Below, piece after piece: positions 44,425 to 54,002 of a stretch of DNA of 64,000 nt. Source of the stretch: Paraburkholderia sp. BCC1886. Its GTDB lineage: Bacteria; Pseudomonadota; Gammaproteobacteria; Burkholderiales; Burkholderiaceae. Position 1 is the first letter of the stretch. Each line of letters begins with the position of its first letter. The stretch covers positions 1 through 64,000 of the forward strand of contig NZ_CAAJGK010000022.1 of NCBI RefSeq assembly GCF_900996245.1. The letters are read 5' to 3'. Made by a program: the position numbers and the translations under genes. The notes beneath the pieces are model-generated. The model was not told the DNA's origin, did no database searches, and worked only from the letters and a program-made list of their open reading frames with translations.

Positions 44425-45413
44425 TGGAAAAAAACCGCTATGCGATGGTGACGGTCGACACCGAAGCGTTGCCCAAGCGTGCCCCGCACGACCACGTCCA
44501 GCGGTTGATGTGGGGGGTGCACGAGCGCGGCACGGCTGGTATTAAAGAAATGGCGTCGATCGGCGACGAGTTCGGCATCAAGCACGTTTTCTTCGTCGAT
44601 CAATGCGGCGCATGGTCGTATCTGGACGAAACAAAAGAAGTCGTCCGCTGGTTGGACGCAGCAGGGCAGGACGTGCAACTTCACACACATCCGGAGTACT
44701 TGCCCGACTCATTCTGGGCGGAACACGGTCTGGCACGCCGGCCGCAGTACATGAATCAATATACGGACGACGCGCGCGCGGAGTTCGTCATCAAGTATTT
44801 CCGCGACCTGATAGCCAATGAAACCGGAAAGCCGGTGCTCTCACATCGGGCGGGTTCGTTTCGCTGGAACGCCAGTACGATCCGCGCGCTCGACGCCGCG
44901 GGCGTGCGTCTGTCGTTCAACAATTCGACGACCGCCGTGCATGCCGGTCAGTGCCTCTACAGCGAGCCGACGAACCTGCCGTTCGCATGGTCGAACGGTG
45001 TAATCGAAGTGCCGATGACGGAGAAGAAGATTTTGCCGAAGGTGGGCAAATCCGAATGGTGGGCGCGGCTTACTTATCCAGAGTCGCCTTATTTCCGCTT
45101 TCGCCCCTGGTGGGGCAAATTGCTGCTGGACGCGCTGAGCGGCAGTCCGAACTTCTCCATTTTTCTTCTGCATTCCTGGTCGCTGCTTTACTGGGACGAA
45201 CAAGGCTATGCGACCTACCGCAACGATCAACGGGTCGAGGGCTATAGAAAACTGCTGGCTCGTCTGACGAAAGACTACGACGTCATCACGAGCGCGGAGT
45301 TTCTCGACCTGCATGCTCGCGGAAAAATCAAGACGACGCACACCGTCGATCTCGCGCGAGCTGAATTGAGTCAGGCCGCACCGGTCACGTCACCCGGAAA
45401 AGTGCGGGCATGA
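44421..45413 (+). CDS. NodB-like polysaccharide deacetylase family protein
   Basis: A 330-residue protein without signal peptide. It shows the beta-barrel deacetylase signature set: TVDTE with Asp13, QLHTHPEY with His88 and His90 as metal ligands, HRAGSFRWN in the middle and FLLHSWSL near 250. Such proteins in glycan operons remove N-acetyl or O-acetyl groups from sugars; the cytosolic location suggests a lipid-linked or nucleotide-linked substrate. It is coupled on both sides by ATGA overlaps. Confidence 0.75.
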   Translation: MMEKNRYAMVTVDTEALPKRAPHDHVQRLMWGVHERGTAGIKEMASIGDEFGIKHVFFVDQCGAWSYLDETKEVVRWLDAAGQDVQLHTHPEYLPDSFWAEHGLARRPQYMNQYTDDARAEFVIKYFRDLIANETGKPVLSHRAGSFRWNASTIRALDAAGVRLSFNNSTTAVHAGQCLYSEPTNLPFAWSNGVIEVPMTEKKILPKVGKSEWWARLTYPESPYFRFRPWWGKLLLDALSGSPNFSIFLLHSWSLLYWDEQGYATYRNDQRVEGYRKLLARLTKDYDVITSAEFLDLHARGKIKTTHTVDLARAELSQAAPVTSPGKVRA

Positions 45414-46729
45414 GCGCCGCGCTGGATTCCTTGCAAACGCTGGTAAGCGAACCGTGGCTGGCCATGAATCGCTGGATGACCGTGCGCGCGTTGGAGCACC
45501 GGTTGAAGCGCCGCGCTGGGCCGATCTCGTTCCAGGCGGATGCGCAGAGCATGCTGTATGTCGCCGCGAGCGCGTTGCCTTATCACACGAGCGGCTACAC
45601 GACGCGCACGCACGAGGTGATTCGAGCCTTGGCCTCGGCGGGCGGGCGCGTGCATGCGTTGACGCGGCCGGGTTATCCCGGCGACCGTTTCGATCGGCTG
45701 CGCAACGTAGCGGGCGAAGCGACCCTGGTCGGCGAGGTGCGGTATCTGCACGCGGCGGGACCGGCCAATAACCGGCCGGTTCTGTTCTATGCGCTGCAGG
45801 CCGCGCGGGTGGTGGCGCAATGGGCAAAGCAGCATCGCGTATCGGTTATTCATGCGGCGTCGAATCACGTCAACGCGCTGCCGGCATTGCTGGCTGCGCG
45901 GCAATTGGGTATTCCGTTCCAGTATGAAATGCGAGGCCTCTGGGAACTCACGCGCATTTCGCGCACGCCGCATTACGAAGGGCGCCAGGGTTTCCAGCAA
46001 GGCCTGCAACTCGAAGGCCTGGTCGCGCGCCACGCCGACCGCGTATTCGTCATCTCCGAGCAGTTGGGCCGTTATGCACGCGAGCGTTGGGGCATTGCCG
46101 AGGAACGCATGTTCCTGCTGCCCAATTGTGTCGAGCCAGAGCGTTTCGCCAGTCTTCCCGTACAGGAAGTCGAACCCGATACCATCGGCTACGCAGGCTC
46201 GCTGATGGCCTACGAGGGTCTCGATACCCTCATCGACGCCGTGGCGCTGCTGCGCACGCGCAATACCCCCGTGAAGGTCTATTTCGTCGGCGATGGCGAA
46301 GCGCGTGTCGCACTCGAAGCGCAGGTACAACGGCTCGGACTGTCGGACCAGATCTTTTTTTTAGGCCGGGTGACGCCGGAAAAAGCGCAGGAGACAATCG
46401 GCCGCTGCTCGCTCGTCTGTATTCCGCGCAAGCCGTTCAAGGTCTGCGAAATCGTCCCGCCTATCAAACTGGTCGAAGCCATGGCGATGGGCAAGCCGGT
46501 CATCATCCCCGATTTGCCGGTGTTCTGCGATGAAATGGGCACGGACCCGGCCGGCTGGTTTTTCAAATCGGGCGATACGGTGGATCTCGCGCGCGTGATC
46601 GACGCCGCACTGGCCGATCGTACGCAACTCGCCGCTATGGGCGAACGGGCAAAAGAATATGCGACCACGCAGCGAAGCTGGCGCGACTTCGTGATAAAGG
46701 CACTGCCTCAAAGTGCAGGGATGGATTGA
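45410..46729 (+). CDS. Glycosyltransferase family 4 protein
   Basis: A 439-residue GT-B enzyme. The N-terminal half contains ASALPYHTSGYTTRTHEVIRAL, the glycine-rich acceptor loop of GT4. The C-terminal half has IGYAGSLMAYEGLDTLIDA, the donor-site start, then a IVPPIKLVEAMAMGKPVI segment with the catalytic Glu of the EX7E region. It is a retaining transferase using a nucleotide sugar. A long N-terminal tail (about 45 residues) precedes the first strand. Coupled to the deacetylase by ATGA; the next gene starts directly after its stop. Confidence 0.88.
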   Translation: MSAALDSLQTLVSEPWLAMNRWMTVRALEHRLKRRAGPISFQADAQSMLYVAASALPYHTSGYTTRTHEVIRALASAGGRVHALTRPGYPGDRFDRLRNVAGEATLVGEVRYLHAAGPANNRPVLFYALQAARVVAQWAKQHRVSVIHAASNHVNALPALLAARQLGIPFQYEMRGLWELTRISRTPHYEGRQGFQQGLQLEGLVARHADRVFVISEQLGRYARERWGIAEERMFLLPNCVEPERFASLPVQEVEPDTIGYAGSLMAYEGLDTLIDAVALLRTRNTPVKVYFVGDGEARVALEAQVQRLGLSDQIFFLGRVTPEKAQETIGRCSLVCIPRKPFKVCEIVPPIKLVEAMAMGKPVIIPDLPVFCDEMGTDPAGWFFKSGDTVDLARVIDAALADRTQLAAMGERAKEYATTQRSWRDFVIKALPQSAGMD

Positions 46730-47815
46730 ATGGTCGGCAGGGTCATTAGGAAACTGGGTTCACTCGTCTACGATTATCCGACGGTGTCGGAGGACGTAGC
46801 GCGAGACGGGCGCTTCGGCCGTCTGAAAATCGCATTGGTCACGGACTATTTCACGGCCGACTGTTTGTCGGCGGAGTGCCGCGTGCGGACCATGACGCCC
46901 GCGAATTACCGCGATGTCATCGCAAACTGGAAGCCAGACCTTGTTCTCGTCGAATCGGCGTTTCATGGCGTGGACGGCAGTTGGCGTTACGAACTGGCTA
47001 AACAGCCCAGGCTATTGCGACTGACTAAACCCACGGCGATTTTCGATCTGGTCGAGTTCGCTAAAAAAGCGGGTATTCCAACTGTATTCTGGAATAAGGA
47101 CGACGGCCCCTTCTTCGACGCGTTCATCGACGTAGCGAAGGTGTTCGACTACGTCTTTACGACGGATGCAGAGTGCCTCGCACGTTACCGCGAGCAGGTG
47201 CCGGCTCACGTGCCGGTCAATACGTTAATCATGCCGTATCAGCCGGCTTTCCACAGTTTTACGGGCTTCGATTTCAAGCGTAACGAAGCGTGTTTCACCG
47301 GTAGCTACTACCGGCGTATCCTTAACGAGCGGCGCCGGTTCCTCGACATGGTGTTCGACATTTGCGAACACAACCAGATGCGGATCAATGTCTACGACCG
47401 CAATCACGACCGGCTGTCGCGGCACCTCGAGTTCCGTTTTCCGAAGATGAGTCAGTTGAGCCTGCACGGCAAAGTACTGCATCGGGAAACGGCGCTCGTC
47501 TACAAATCGCATGTTGTCTCTCTCAACGTCAATTCGGTAACGAGTTCGGAAACCATGTTTTCGCGCCGTCTGGTCGAAATTCTGGCGTGCGGTGGCATTG
47601 CCGTGACGAATCCGAGTCGTGCTGTCGATCGCTATTTCCGCGATTTTTGCCACGTCGTGAATACGCACGAAGAAACCCGTGAGTTGTTCACGCGCCTGCA
47701 GCACGGTCCGTCACGCGAGGACCAGGATCGCGCCGAAGCAGGCGCAATCTACGTGCGGCAAAACCATACGTGGGCACATCGGTTGGACGAGATCTGCGCC
47801 GTCGTGAAGCTTTGA
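46730..47815 (+). CDS. CgeB-like GT-B glycosyltransferase
   Basis: A 361-residue protein of the CgeB/DUF3880 kind: FWNKDDGPFF in the middle, FTGSYYRRILNERRRFL at about 188-204 and SRRLVEILACGGIAVTNPS at about 283-301. The same two blocks occur in segments 3 and 4 of the giant transferase at 35099-39268, so these are related modules. Probably transfers a sugar in the cytosol. Spacing to the neighbours is 0 and 13 bases. Confidence 0.8.
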   Translation: MVGRVIRKLGSLVYDYPTVSEDVARDGRFGRLKIALVTDYFTADCLSAECRVRTMTPANYRDVIANWKPDLVLVESAFHGVDGSWRYELAKQPRLLRLTKPTAIFDLVEFAKKAGIPTVFWNKDDGPFFDAFIDVAKVFDYVFTTDAECLARYREQVPAHVPVNTLIMPYQPAFHSFTGFDFKRNEACFTGSYYRRILNERRRFLDMVFDICEHNQMRINVYDRNHDRLSRHLEFRFPKMSQLSLHGKVLHRETALVYKSHVVSLNVNSVTSSETMFSRRLVEILACGGIAVTNPSRAVDRYFRDFCHVVNTHEETRELFTRLQHGPSREDQDRAEAGAIYVRQNHTWAHRLDEICAVVKL

Positions 47816-47828
47816 GGAATTGACCACG

Positions 47829-49292
47829 ATGCTCGCGTTGCTCTCCGTGATCTGTCAGTCGGTGTTTTTCATCGTCGTGGTGTATTTCGCGCTCTATGTG
47901 GTGCTGGAATTGCGCGTCTTTCTGATTTCACGCAATGTCGAGCAGCGCAAACTGACTGATTTCGCCCAGCACGTCGTGCACGAGACCGACGTATGGCCGG
48001 CCGTCAGCGTGTTGCTGCCGATCTGCAACGAGTACGAGGTGGTCGAGCGGCTAATCGGCGCCGTCTGCCGTTTGCGCTATCCAGGCGGGGCGTTGCAGAT
48101 CCTGGTACTCGACGACTCATCTGATAAGACAACCGAACTGGCCCGCGCAAAGGTTGAACAATTCGCGGCACAGGGCGTCGATATACGCCTGATCAAGCGT
48201 GAAAATCGTAAAGGTAACAAGGCGGGGAATCTCGTCAATGGCATTCAACAGTCGAACGGAGAATTTTTCGCGGTGTTCGATGCGGACTTCGTGCCGCCCG
48301 TCGACTTCCTGCTGAAAACCATTCCGTGTTTTAAAGATCCCGAACTTGGTTTCCTGCAAACGGGGATCGGCTACGAGAATCGCGACGTGTCGTTCCTGAC
48401 GCGTTTCCAGGCCATGGAAATGGGCCATCAGCAATATGTGACCGTAGGCTTGAGCGAAGACGGCGACATGGCGTCGCTCAGCGGAAGCTCTTGCGTGTGG
48501 CGGAAAACATGCGTCGACGCATTGGGCGGCTGGAACGCGTCGACCGTCACGGAAGACGTGGATCTCGGCTATCGCGCACAATTCGGCGACTGGAAATATG
48601 CGTACCTGCACGACGTGGTATCCATGTCGATGCTGCCCGAAACAATTAGCGCTTTTCGCGTTCAGCGCGAGCGTTGGGGGCGCGGCCTGATTCACAGCGG
48701 CTTCAAGCACGCAAAAGAAATGCTGCTGCACCGCATGCCGTTGATCAAGCGCATGCACGCGTTTTCCGTGATGTTCTCTTCGGTCTTGCTGGCTTCGATC
48801 TACATGCTGGTCATGCTTAGTTTGCCGCTGGCGTATCTGGTTCATTTCGATGGCGAAACCATGCGTTGGGGCACGCTGGTGTTCTTCGTGCTCGTCGCGA
48901 TCTGGGGCATCGTGAATACTCTGGGTGCGCGAAAGGGCGCACGATTCGAAGACAAACTCAGCTTCTCGCAGGACCTGTGGAATACCTACCGTTATATCTC
49001 GATGTTCCTGCCGATGTCCTGGTACTACTTCGCGGGCGGCGCGCGCGCATTGTTCGGTATTCACGACGACTTTCACAGAACGCCGAAGGGTAAGCGTGCA
49101 TACCGGGCAGTGATTCCGCGGCTCGACTCCGTGCTGCTGACAGGCGATGTGTTTACGTTTTTCTATTCGCTGACGGCGGTTGCCGTGGCTTTGCGAAGCG
49201 GCAATTATTTTATGATTCCGCTGGATGTCACCGCCTGCGTAGGTTTTGGCATGGTTCTCTACTGGACGTGGAAAGAGCGAAATGAACGATGA
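47829..49292 (+). CDS. Processive family 2 glycosyltransferase, cellulose-synthase-like membrane protein
   Basis: A 487-residue inner-membrane enzyme: one N-terminal helix (about 7-30), a cytosolic GT2 domain, then about four C-terminal helices. It shows VLLPICNE, LDDSSDKT, FDADFVPP (DxD), TEDVDLGYR and the QRERWGRG motif (Q..RW) that marks processive enzymes such as cellulose, mannan and hyaluronan synthases. It may therefore polymerise and push a chain across the membrane. ATG 47829 is preferred over a TTG at 47820 because the GAGGA site at 47814-47818 is correctly spaced only for the ATG. It overlaps the GNAT gene by 11 bases. Confidence 0.87.
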   Translation: MLALLSVICQSVFFIVVVYFALYVVLELRVFLISRNVEQRKLTDFAQHVVHETDVWPAVSVLLPICNEYEVVERLIGAVCRLRYPGGALQILVLDDSSDKTTELARAKVEQFAAQGVDIRLIKRENRKGNKAGNLVNGIQQSNGEFFAVFDADFVPPVDFLLKTIPCFKDPELGFLQTGIGYENRDVSFLTRFQAMEMGHQQYVTVGLSEDGDMASLSGSSCVWRKTCVDALGGWNASTVTEDVDLGYRAQFGDWKYAYLHDVVSMSMLPETISAFRVQRERWGRGLIHSGFKHAKEMLLHRMPLIKRMHAFSVMFSSVLLASIYMLVMLSLPLAYLVHFDGETMRWGTLVFFVLVAIWGIVNTLGARKGARFEDKLSFSQDLWNTYRYISMFLPMSWYYFAGGARALFGIHDDFHRTPKGKRAYRAVIPRLDSVLLTGDVFTFFYSLTAVAVALRSGNYFMIPLDVTACVGFGMVLYWTWKERNER

Positions 49293-50007
49293 AGTACTAA
49301 AGACGACGCCCACCACAACCAGCGAATTTGGCTCTCGTCAAAGCGATTCCCGAAATGTGGGCGCGTTGTCGTTTCGTGCCGCGCGCGCGAGCGACGCGGC
49401 TGTGTGCGCGCCGCTCGTATTCGAGTCCGGTGAGCATGAGTTCGAGTTTTTTCTCGGAGTGCCGGCCGCGCAGTGCATCGCGTTTCTGACTTACGCGTTC
49501 GCGCTGCGAGGCGGGCGCTTTTCCTGGCGTCGTCACGAAGTCGCGGTCGACGCCCAAGGGCAGATCGTCGCCGTGCTCGCGGCGCATGACGGTCGCCGCA
49601 TCCTCGCCGACGACCCGCACGTGGTGTGGACACTGCTGCGTCATTTTGGTCCGCTGCGCATGGTGCCGATGCTATTGCGCGGCCTCATTCTCGAAACCGA
49701 ACTGCCCAAACCGAAACGCGCAGAAACGCTCGTCGCGCATTGCGCGACGCTAGCCGATGCGAGAGGCAACGGAGTTTTCACAGCGTTATTCGAGCACGCG
49801 CTGAGTGGCTCGCAATCGGTGCAGCGCGGGCTCGATGCCAACCAGCGTGAAATCGTACTCGACGTACTGGTCAACAATCCTCGCGCAGCGGCGCTGTACC
49901 AGCGACTTGGCTTCGTCGCACTGCCGCGCAGGCGGCCAGTTTCGCGCCGTCTGCCGGCTCAGCTCGAATCGGTGCGTATGAGGCTCGGCGCGCGAAGCGG
50001 GGCTTGA
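49282..50007 (+). CDS. GNAT-family acetyltransferase
   Basis: A 241-residue protein with a GNAT-like core at about 35-215: a first helix region with ARASDAAVCAPLVFESG, the central HCATLADARGNGVFTALFEHAL segment in the acetyl-CoA binding position (with a shortened Q/RxxGxG/A loop), and the final VNNPRAAALYQRLGF, which is a very typical GNAT C-terminal motif. It could acetylate a sugar or protein of the same pathway. Start ATG 49282 lies inside the end of the GT2 gene and follows a GAAAGAG purine run. Last gene of the second glycan operon. Confidence 0.8.
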   Translation: MNDEVLKTTPTTTSEFGSRQSDSRNVGALSFRAARASDAAVCAPLVFESGEHEFEFFLGVPAAQCIAFLTYAFALRGGRFSWRRHEVAVDAQGQIVAVLAAHDGRRILADDPHVVWTLLRHFGPLRMVPMLLRGLILETELPKPKRAETLVAHCATLADARGNGVFTALFEHALSGSQSVQRGLDANQREIVLDVLVNNPRAAALYQRLGFVALPRRRPVSRRLPAQLESVRMRLGARSGA

Positions 50008-50170
50008 CGTTCCGCTATCATGTGCTCACTGGCGGCGCCCCACGGCCTGCCTTACTGCATTTATTTAGAGCACAATGAGCGTCGCGCGGCCCGAATGATG
50101 GGTGTCGACACATTTCGCGACCAGTCGAAGCAATTGCGTCGGGTCAACATACAGAGAGAGAGGAAAGACC

Positions 50171-51604
50171 ATGCACATCCATCCAGTCATTCTCTGCGGC
50201 GGCAGCGGCACCCGCCTGTGGCCGATGTCGCGCGGCGGCTACCCCAAGCAATATCTGAAGCTCACCGGTGAACATTCGCTGGTCCAGCAAACCGCTCTGC
50301 GTCTGGGCGGTATCACCAACATTTCCGCGCCGATCGTCGTGACGAACAACGACCAGCGCTTCCTCGTGGCAGAGCAGTTCCGTCAGATCGGCGTCCCGGC
50401 ATCGGCCATCGTGCTGGAGCCGGTCAGCCGTAACACTGCCGCCGCCATTGCCGTCGCCGCGTTGCTCGCGCTACGGGACTCTCCCGAAGCCCTTTTGCTG
50501 GTGCTGCCCTCCGACCATGTAATCGCTGGCGAAGCGGCCTTCGTGAAGGCCACTGAAGCCGCCGCGCAAATCGCCCAACAAGGCTACCTCGTCACCTTCG
50601 GCATCACCCCCACCGAACCGCACACCGGCTACGGCTACATCCGCGCCGGCGCCCAACTCGGCGACGCCGCCAACACCTTCGCCGTCGATTCCTTCGTCGA
50701 AAAACCCGACGTAGTCACCGCCCAATCCTTCCTCGACGGCGGCGAGCACTACTGGAACAGCGGCATGTTCATGCTCAAGGCGTCCACCTACATGGACGAA
50801 CTGCGCAGCTATCAGCCGGAAATCGCGCTACAGGCCGAACTGTCGCTGGAAGGCGCGGAGCAGGACAACGACTTCCTGCGTCTGAACGCCCAGGCATTTG
50901 CCGCCAGCCCCGACATCTCGGTAGATCACGCCGTGATGGAAAAAACCCGCCGCGCGGCGGTGGTCACCGTCTCCGATCTGGGCTGGAACGACATCGGCTC
51001 GTGGACCGCGCTGGCCGATATCGCCGAACTCGATCCGCAGAACAACGCGTTGATCGGCGACGTGCTGACCGATTCTGTCACCGGCTCGTACATTCGCGCC
51101 GAACATCGCCTGGTCGCCGCAATCGGACTGGACAACGTGGTGATCGTCGAAACAGCGGACGCCGTGCTGGTCGCTCATCGCGACAAGGCGCAGGACGTCA
51201 AGAAAATCGTCGCGCGTCTGAATGAGTTGGGGCGCCACGAGTCCATCACCCATCGCCGTGTCGTGCGGCCGTGGGGTTCTTACGAAGGCATCGACAGCGG
51301 CGACCGCTTCCAGGTCAAGCGCATCATCGTGAGCCCCGGTGCGCAACTGAGCCTGCAGATGCACCACCATCGCGCGGAGCACTGGATCGTCGTGAAGGGC
51401 ACCGCGCTCGTCACGAACGGCGACAAGGAAATCATGCTGACGGAGAATCAGTCGACGTATATTCCGCTAGGCGTGACGCACCGTCTGCTGAATCCGGGCA
51501 AGATTCCGCTCGAGTTGATCGAAGTGCAATCGGGCGCGTATCTGGGCGAGGACGACATCGTCCGCTTCCAGGACACGTACGGTCGTGTCCCGAACAAGGT
51601 TTGA
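50171..51604 (+). CDS. manC: Mannose-1-phosphate guanylyltransferase / mannose-6-phosphate isomerase
   Basis: A 477-residue bifunctional enzyme producing GDP-mannose. N-terminal pyrophosphorylase motif LCGGSGTRLWPMSR (about 8-21) and the FVEKPD substrate motif; C-terminal type II cupin isomerase domain (RPWGSYEGID, then QMHHHRAEHWIVV, metal-binding histidines). Start ATG 50171 follows an AGGAAAG ribosome site. It has its own 163-bp upstream region, so it probably has a separate promoter. GDP-Man could feed the mannan-like or capsule steps nearby. A phosphomannomutase (manB) is not in the window. Confidence 0.96.
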   Translation: MHIHPVILCGGSGTRLWPMSRGGYPKQYLKLTGEHSLVQQTALRLGGITNISAPIVVTNNDQRFLVAEQFRQIGVPASAIVLEPVSRNTAAAIAVAALLALRDSPEALLLVLPSDHVIAGEAAFVKATEAAAQIAQQGYLVTFGITPTEPHTGYGYIRAGAQLGDAANTFAVDSFVEKPDVVTAQSFLDGGEHYWNSGMFMLKASTYMDELRSYQPEIALQAELSLEGAEQDNDFLRLNAQAFAASPDISVDHAVMEKTRRAAVVTVSDLGWNDIGSWTALADIAELDPQNNALIGDVLTDSVTGSYIRAEHRLVAAIGLDNVVIVETADAVLVAHRDKAQDVKKIVARLNELGRHESITHRRVVRPWGSYEGIDSGDRFQVKRIIVSPGAQLSLQMHHHRAEHWIVVKGTALVTNGDKEIMLTENQSTYIPLGVTHRLLNPGKIPLELIEVQSGAYLGEDDIVRFQDTYGRVPNKV

Positions 51605-51626
51605 AGAAGGCCCGGCCCGCAGCGCT

Positions 51627-52319
51627 TCAACCCTGCTTGCCGCGCCACGCGGCAAGTAGCGCAGGCAAGCTCGCCATGTCCTGAAACACCTGCACGGCAC
51701 CCGCTGCGAGCAACGCAGCGGCGCTGCTATGCCCGAGTTCTTTCGGGCAATAACCGAACACCGTCGCCCCGGCCGCCACGCCCGCGGTCGCACCGGTAAC
51801 GGTGTCCTCGACCACCGCGCAACGCGCCGGATCGATACCGAGGCCCGCGGCGGCCGCCAGATAAACGTCGGGATAAGGCTTGCTACGCGGCGTTTCGTGT
51901 CCGCTGAAAATGCGTCCGGCGAAGCAGTCCAGCATGTTCGCTTTCGTCAATTGCAATTCGACCTTGATGCGGTCGGCGCCGGACGCAACGGCAATGCGTC
52001 CCTCCAGCGTTTTATAAAGCGCGCGCACGGCAGTCTCGGCGCCGGCAATCGCTTCCAGTTCGACATCGAGCGCCGCATTGCGCCGCGCGCGAAACTGCAT
52101 GAGCCAGTCGGTGGTGATCGCAAAACCGGTGCGGGCTTCGATCAGCGCCGCCTCGTCCTTCACGGCCTTGCCGACGAAAATGCGCATCGTCTCCGCCACG
52201 CTGAGGCTCCAGCCGAGTTCGCCGAGCATCTCGGTCAGGATGCGATTGGTGATGGGTTCGGAATCGACGAGCACGCCGTCGCAGTCGAAAAGTACGGCGT
52301 CGAAAGGGAAATCGGCCAT
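51627..52319 (-). CDS. HAD-superfamily hydrolase, beta-phosphoglucomutase-like subfamily
   Basis: A 230-residue phosphatase/mutase with the nucleophile motif DCDGVLVDSE (Asp at about 12), the cap domain at about 20-85, motif II VASGA, Lys in SKPYPDVY and motif IV VVEDTVTG. Members act on small phosphate esters such as sugar phosphates, but the substrate cannot be read. It converges on manC with only 22 bp between the stops, so it is an independent transcription unit. Confidence 0.88.
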   Translation of the reverse strand: MADFPFDAVLFDCDGVLVDSEPITNRILTEMLGELGWSLSVAETMRIFVGKAVKDEAALIEARTGFAITTDWLMQFRARRNAALDVELEAIAGAETAVRALYKTLEGRIAVASGADRIKVELQLTKANMLDCFAGRIFSGHETPRSKPYPDVYLAAAAGLGIDPARCAVVEDTVTGATAGVAAGATVFGYCPKELGHSSAAALLAAGAVQVFQDMASLPALLAAWRGKQG

Positions 52320-52412
52320 CGGGCAGGGTAGGAAGAGAGGTCGCGAAGCGGATAAGAATACCGCACAACGTCACGACCTCCCGACCCGCCACACAGCGCG
52401 ACGGCGGGGCTG

Positions 52413-53861
52413 TTAGCTCCCCGCACCCTTATATCCGTCGCTCAACGTCTTCATGAAGGCAATGATGTCGTTGATATCCTCATCGCTCATCGCCGGCTTG
52501 TCGCCGAGCTTGCGGTCGAGCGGCGCATCGGCATTGTCGATGTTGGCCTGATACTTGACGGGCAGATCGTCGTACTTCTGCACCTTGCCCGACGCATCGC
52601 GCGGATAGATCTTTTCCGGCGACGTATTGCGCAGATTATAAAAGTCCATCACGTGCTTGAGATCGTGATAAACGCCGTTGTGGAAGAACACCGTGCGTTC
52701 CGCCGAATTGCGCAGCGTCGGCGTCAGGAACATGCCGCAGTACTGGGTCAGATTCGTCAGATCGCCGCGGAACGGCCCGCACACGCCCATATCGTAGAAC
52801 TTCGGATTCTTGTTGACCGGAATAGCCGTGTTGCGCGGCACGCCGAGCGCTTCGTATTGCGTATCGGTAAACACTGGCGGCAAGCCATCGGCACTCGGCG
52901 CGCTCAAGTGGCAGCCGGCACAGTTGGCCTTGTCCTTGTCGTTGAACAATTGCAGGCCGTGTAATTCGGCATGCGTCAACCGCGTCTTGCCTTCGAGCCA
53001 GTAGTCGTACTTGCTGCTGAACGCATGGAACGACTGGTCCTCGATCTGATAACGCGCCACGGCGAACATCGCTTCGGACACCAGCAGGCTGGTGTTGTTC
53101 GTGATGGACGGCCCGAACATCTGCTTGAACTGGTCGACGTACTTCGTTTGCAACAGCTTGTGCGCAACGTCTTCCGGCGTAGCGTTGGCCATTTCCACGG
53201 GGTTGGTCAGCGGTCCGAGCGCCTGATCCTGCAGCGTGTCGGCACGGCCGTCCCAGAACACGCCGCCTTGCGGCACCATCGCCGGCGCAGTGGGCGCCAC
53301 CGATGCGTTCTTTTGCGCGCGCTGCACGCCGGTTGCGGCGGCGGCCTGTTGCGTCAGGCTCACGGCGACGTCGGTATCGCCCTGATCGGGACCGATGCTA
53401 AACGGTGCCTGCCGGTACAGATACGCGAGCGACGGCGGCGGACGGTAGCCGGCCTGGTCCAGATGCGCACCGCCCATCTGCACCGGGAAGGCATTGTCCG
53501 GGCCATACGAATGCTGCGGCGAATGGCACGATGCGCACGACTGCGTGCCGGAAGCGGACAACGACTTGTCGAAGAAAATCTGCCGGCCGAGCAGGGCGAC
53601 CGCGCTCAGCGGTTCGCTTGGCGGACGCATCAAATGCACCGGCGCCGGGTTCGCACCCGTGATGTTCTCGACGATCTCACCGATAGCAGGCGGCATGCGC
53701 TCGGGGTACACCAGCGCATAAGCCGAACAGGCCACGCCGGCCAGCACGACGCCCGCGGCGCTCCATGCCACGAGGCGTAACCACGAGCGACGGGTAATGA
53801 CCGGACCCGGCTCGCCTCCGTTGGGTAGATGGGCTGACAGGGCGTCTGAAGGAGTGTTCAT
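52413..53861 (-). CDS. Di-heme cytochrome c peroxidase family protein, membrane-anchored
   Basis: A 482-residue protein with an N-terminal twin-arginine-like stretch (TRRSWLRL) and a hydrophobic helix at about 29-50, probably an anchor or Tat signal. Two heme-binding sites are present: CASCH (109-113) and CAGCH (314-318), plus FWDGRADTL, typical of MauG/CcpA proteins. It is longer than the usual 340-residue peroxidases: an insertion lies between the hemes and a C-terminal LKHVMDFYNLRN stretch follows. It probably reduces peroxide or oxidises a partner in the periplasm. Start ATG 53861 gives the signal a normal position. Confidence 0.85.
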   Translation of the reverse strand: MNTPSDALSAHLPNGGEPGPVITRRSWLRLVAWSAAGVVLAGVACSAYALVYPERMPPAIGEIVENITGANPAPVHLMRPPSEPLSAVALLGRQIFFDKSLSASGTQSCASCHSPQHSYGPDNAFPVQMGGAHLDQAGYRPPPSLAYLYRQAPFSIGPDQGDTDVAVSLTQQAAAATGVQRAQKNASVAPTAPAMVPQGGVFWDGRADTLQDQALGPLTNPVEMANATPEDVAHKLLQTKYVDQFKQMFGPSITNNTSLLVSEAMFAVARYQIEDQSFHAFSSKYDYWLEGKTRLTHAELHGLQLFNDKDKANCAGCHLSAPSADGLPPVFTDTQYEALGVPRNTAIPVNKNPKFYDMGVCGPFRGDLTNLTQYCGMFLTPTLRNSAERTVFFHNGVYHDLKHVMDFYNLRNTSPEKIYPRDASGKVQKYDDLPVKYQANIDNADAPLDRKLGDKPAMSDEDINDIIAFMKTLSDGYKGAGS

Positions 53862-53930
53862 GGCAAGGGTAACGAATGGACGAAGTAACGGAGTAACTGG
53901 GTACCAGTGGATCGCAACACCGACGCGATC

Positions 53931-53970
53931 GAAAAGCAAAATCGAGCCAGTACCTTCATACTGGCTCGAT
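53931..53970 (-). terminator. Intrinsic terminator after the phosphoesterase gene
   Basis: A perfect 12-bp stem (53941-53952 with 53959-53970), loop of 6, followed on the minus strand by TTTGCTTTT. It lies between the phosphoesterase gene and the peroxidase gene, so the latter has its own promoter or depends on read-through. Confidence 0.85.
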
Positions 53971-54002
53971 GCACGACTATTGCTTACGGTCGATGCCGCT
54001 CA

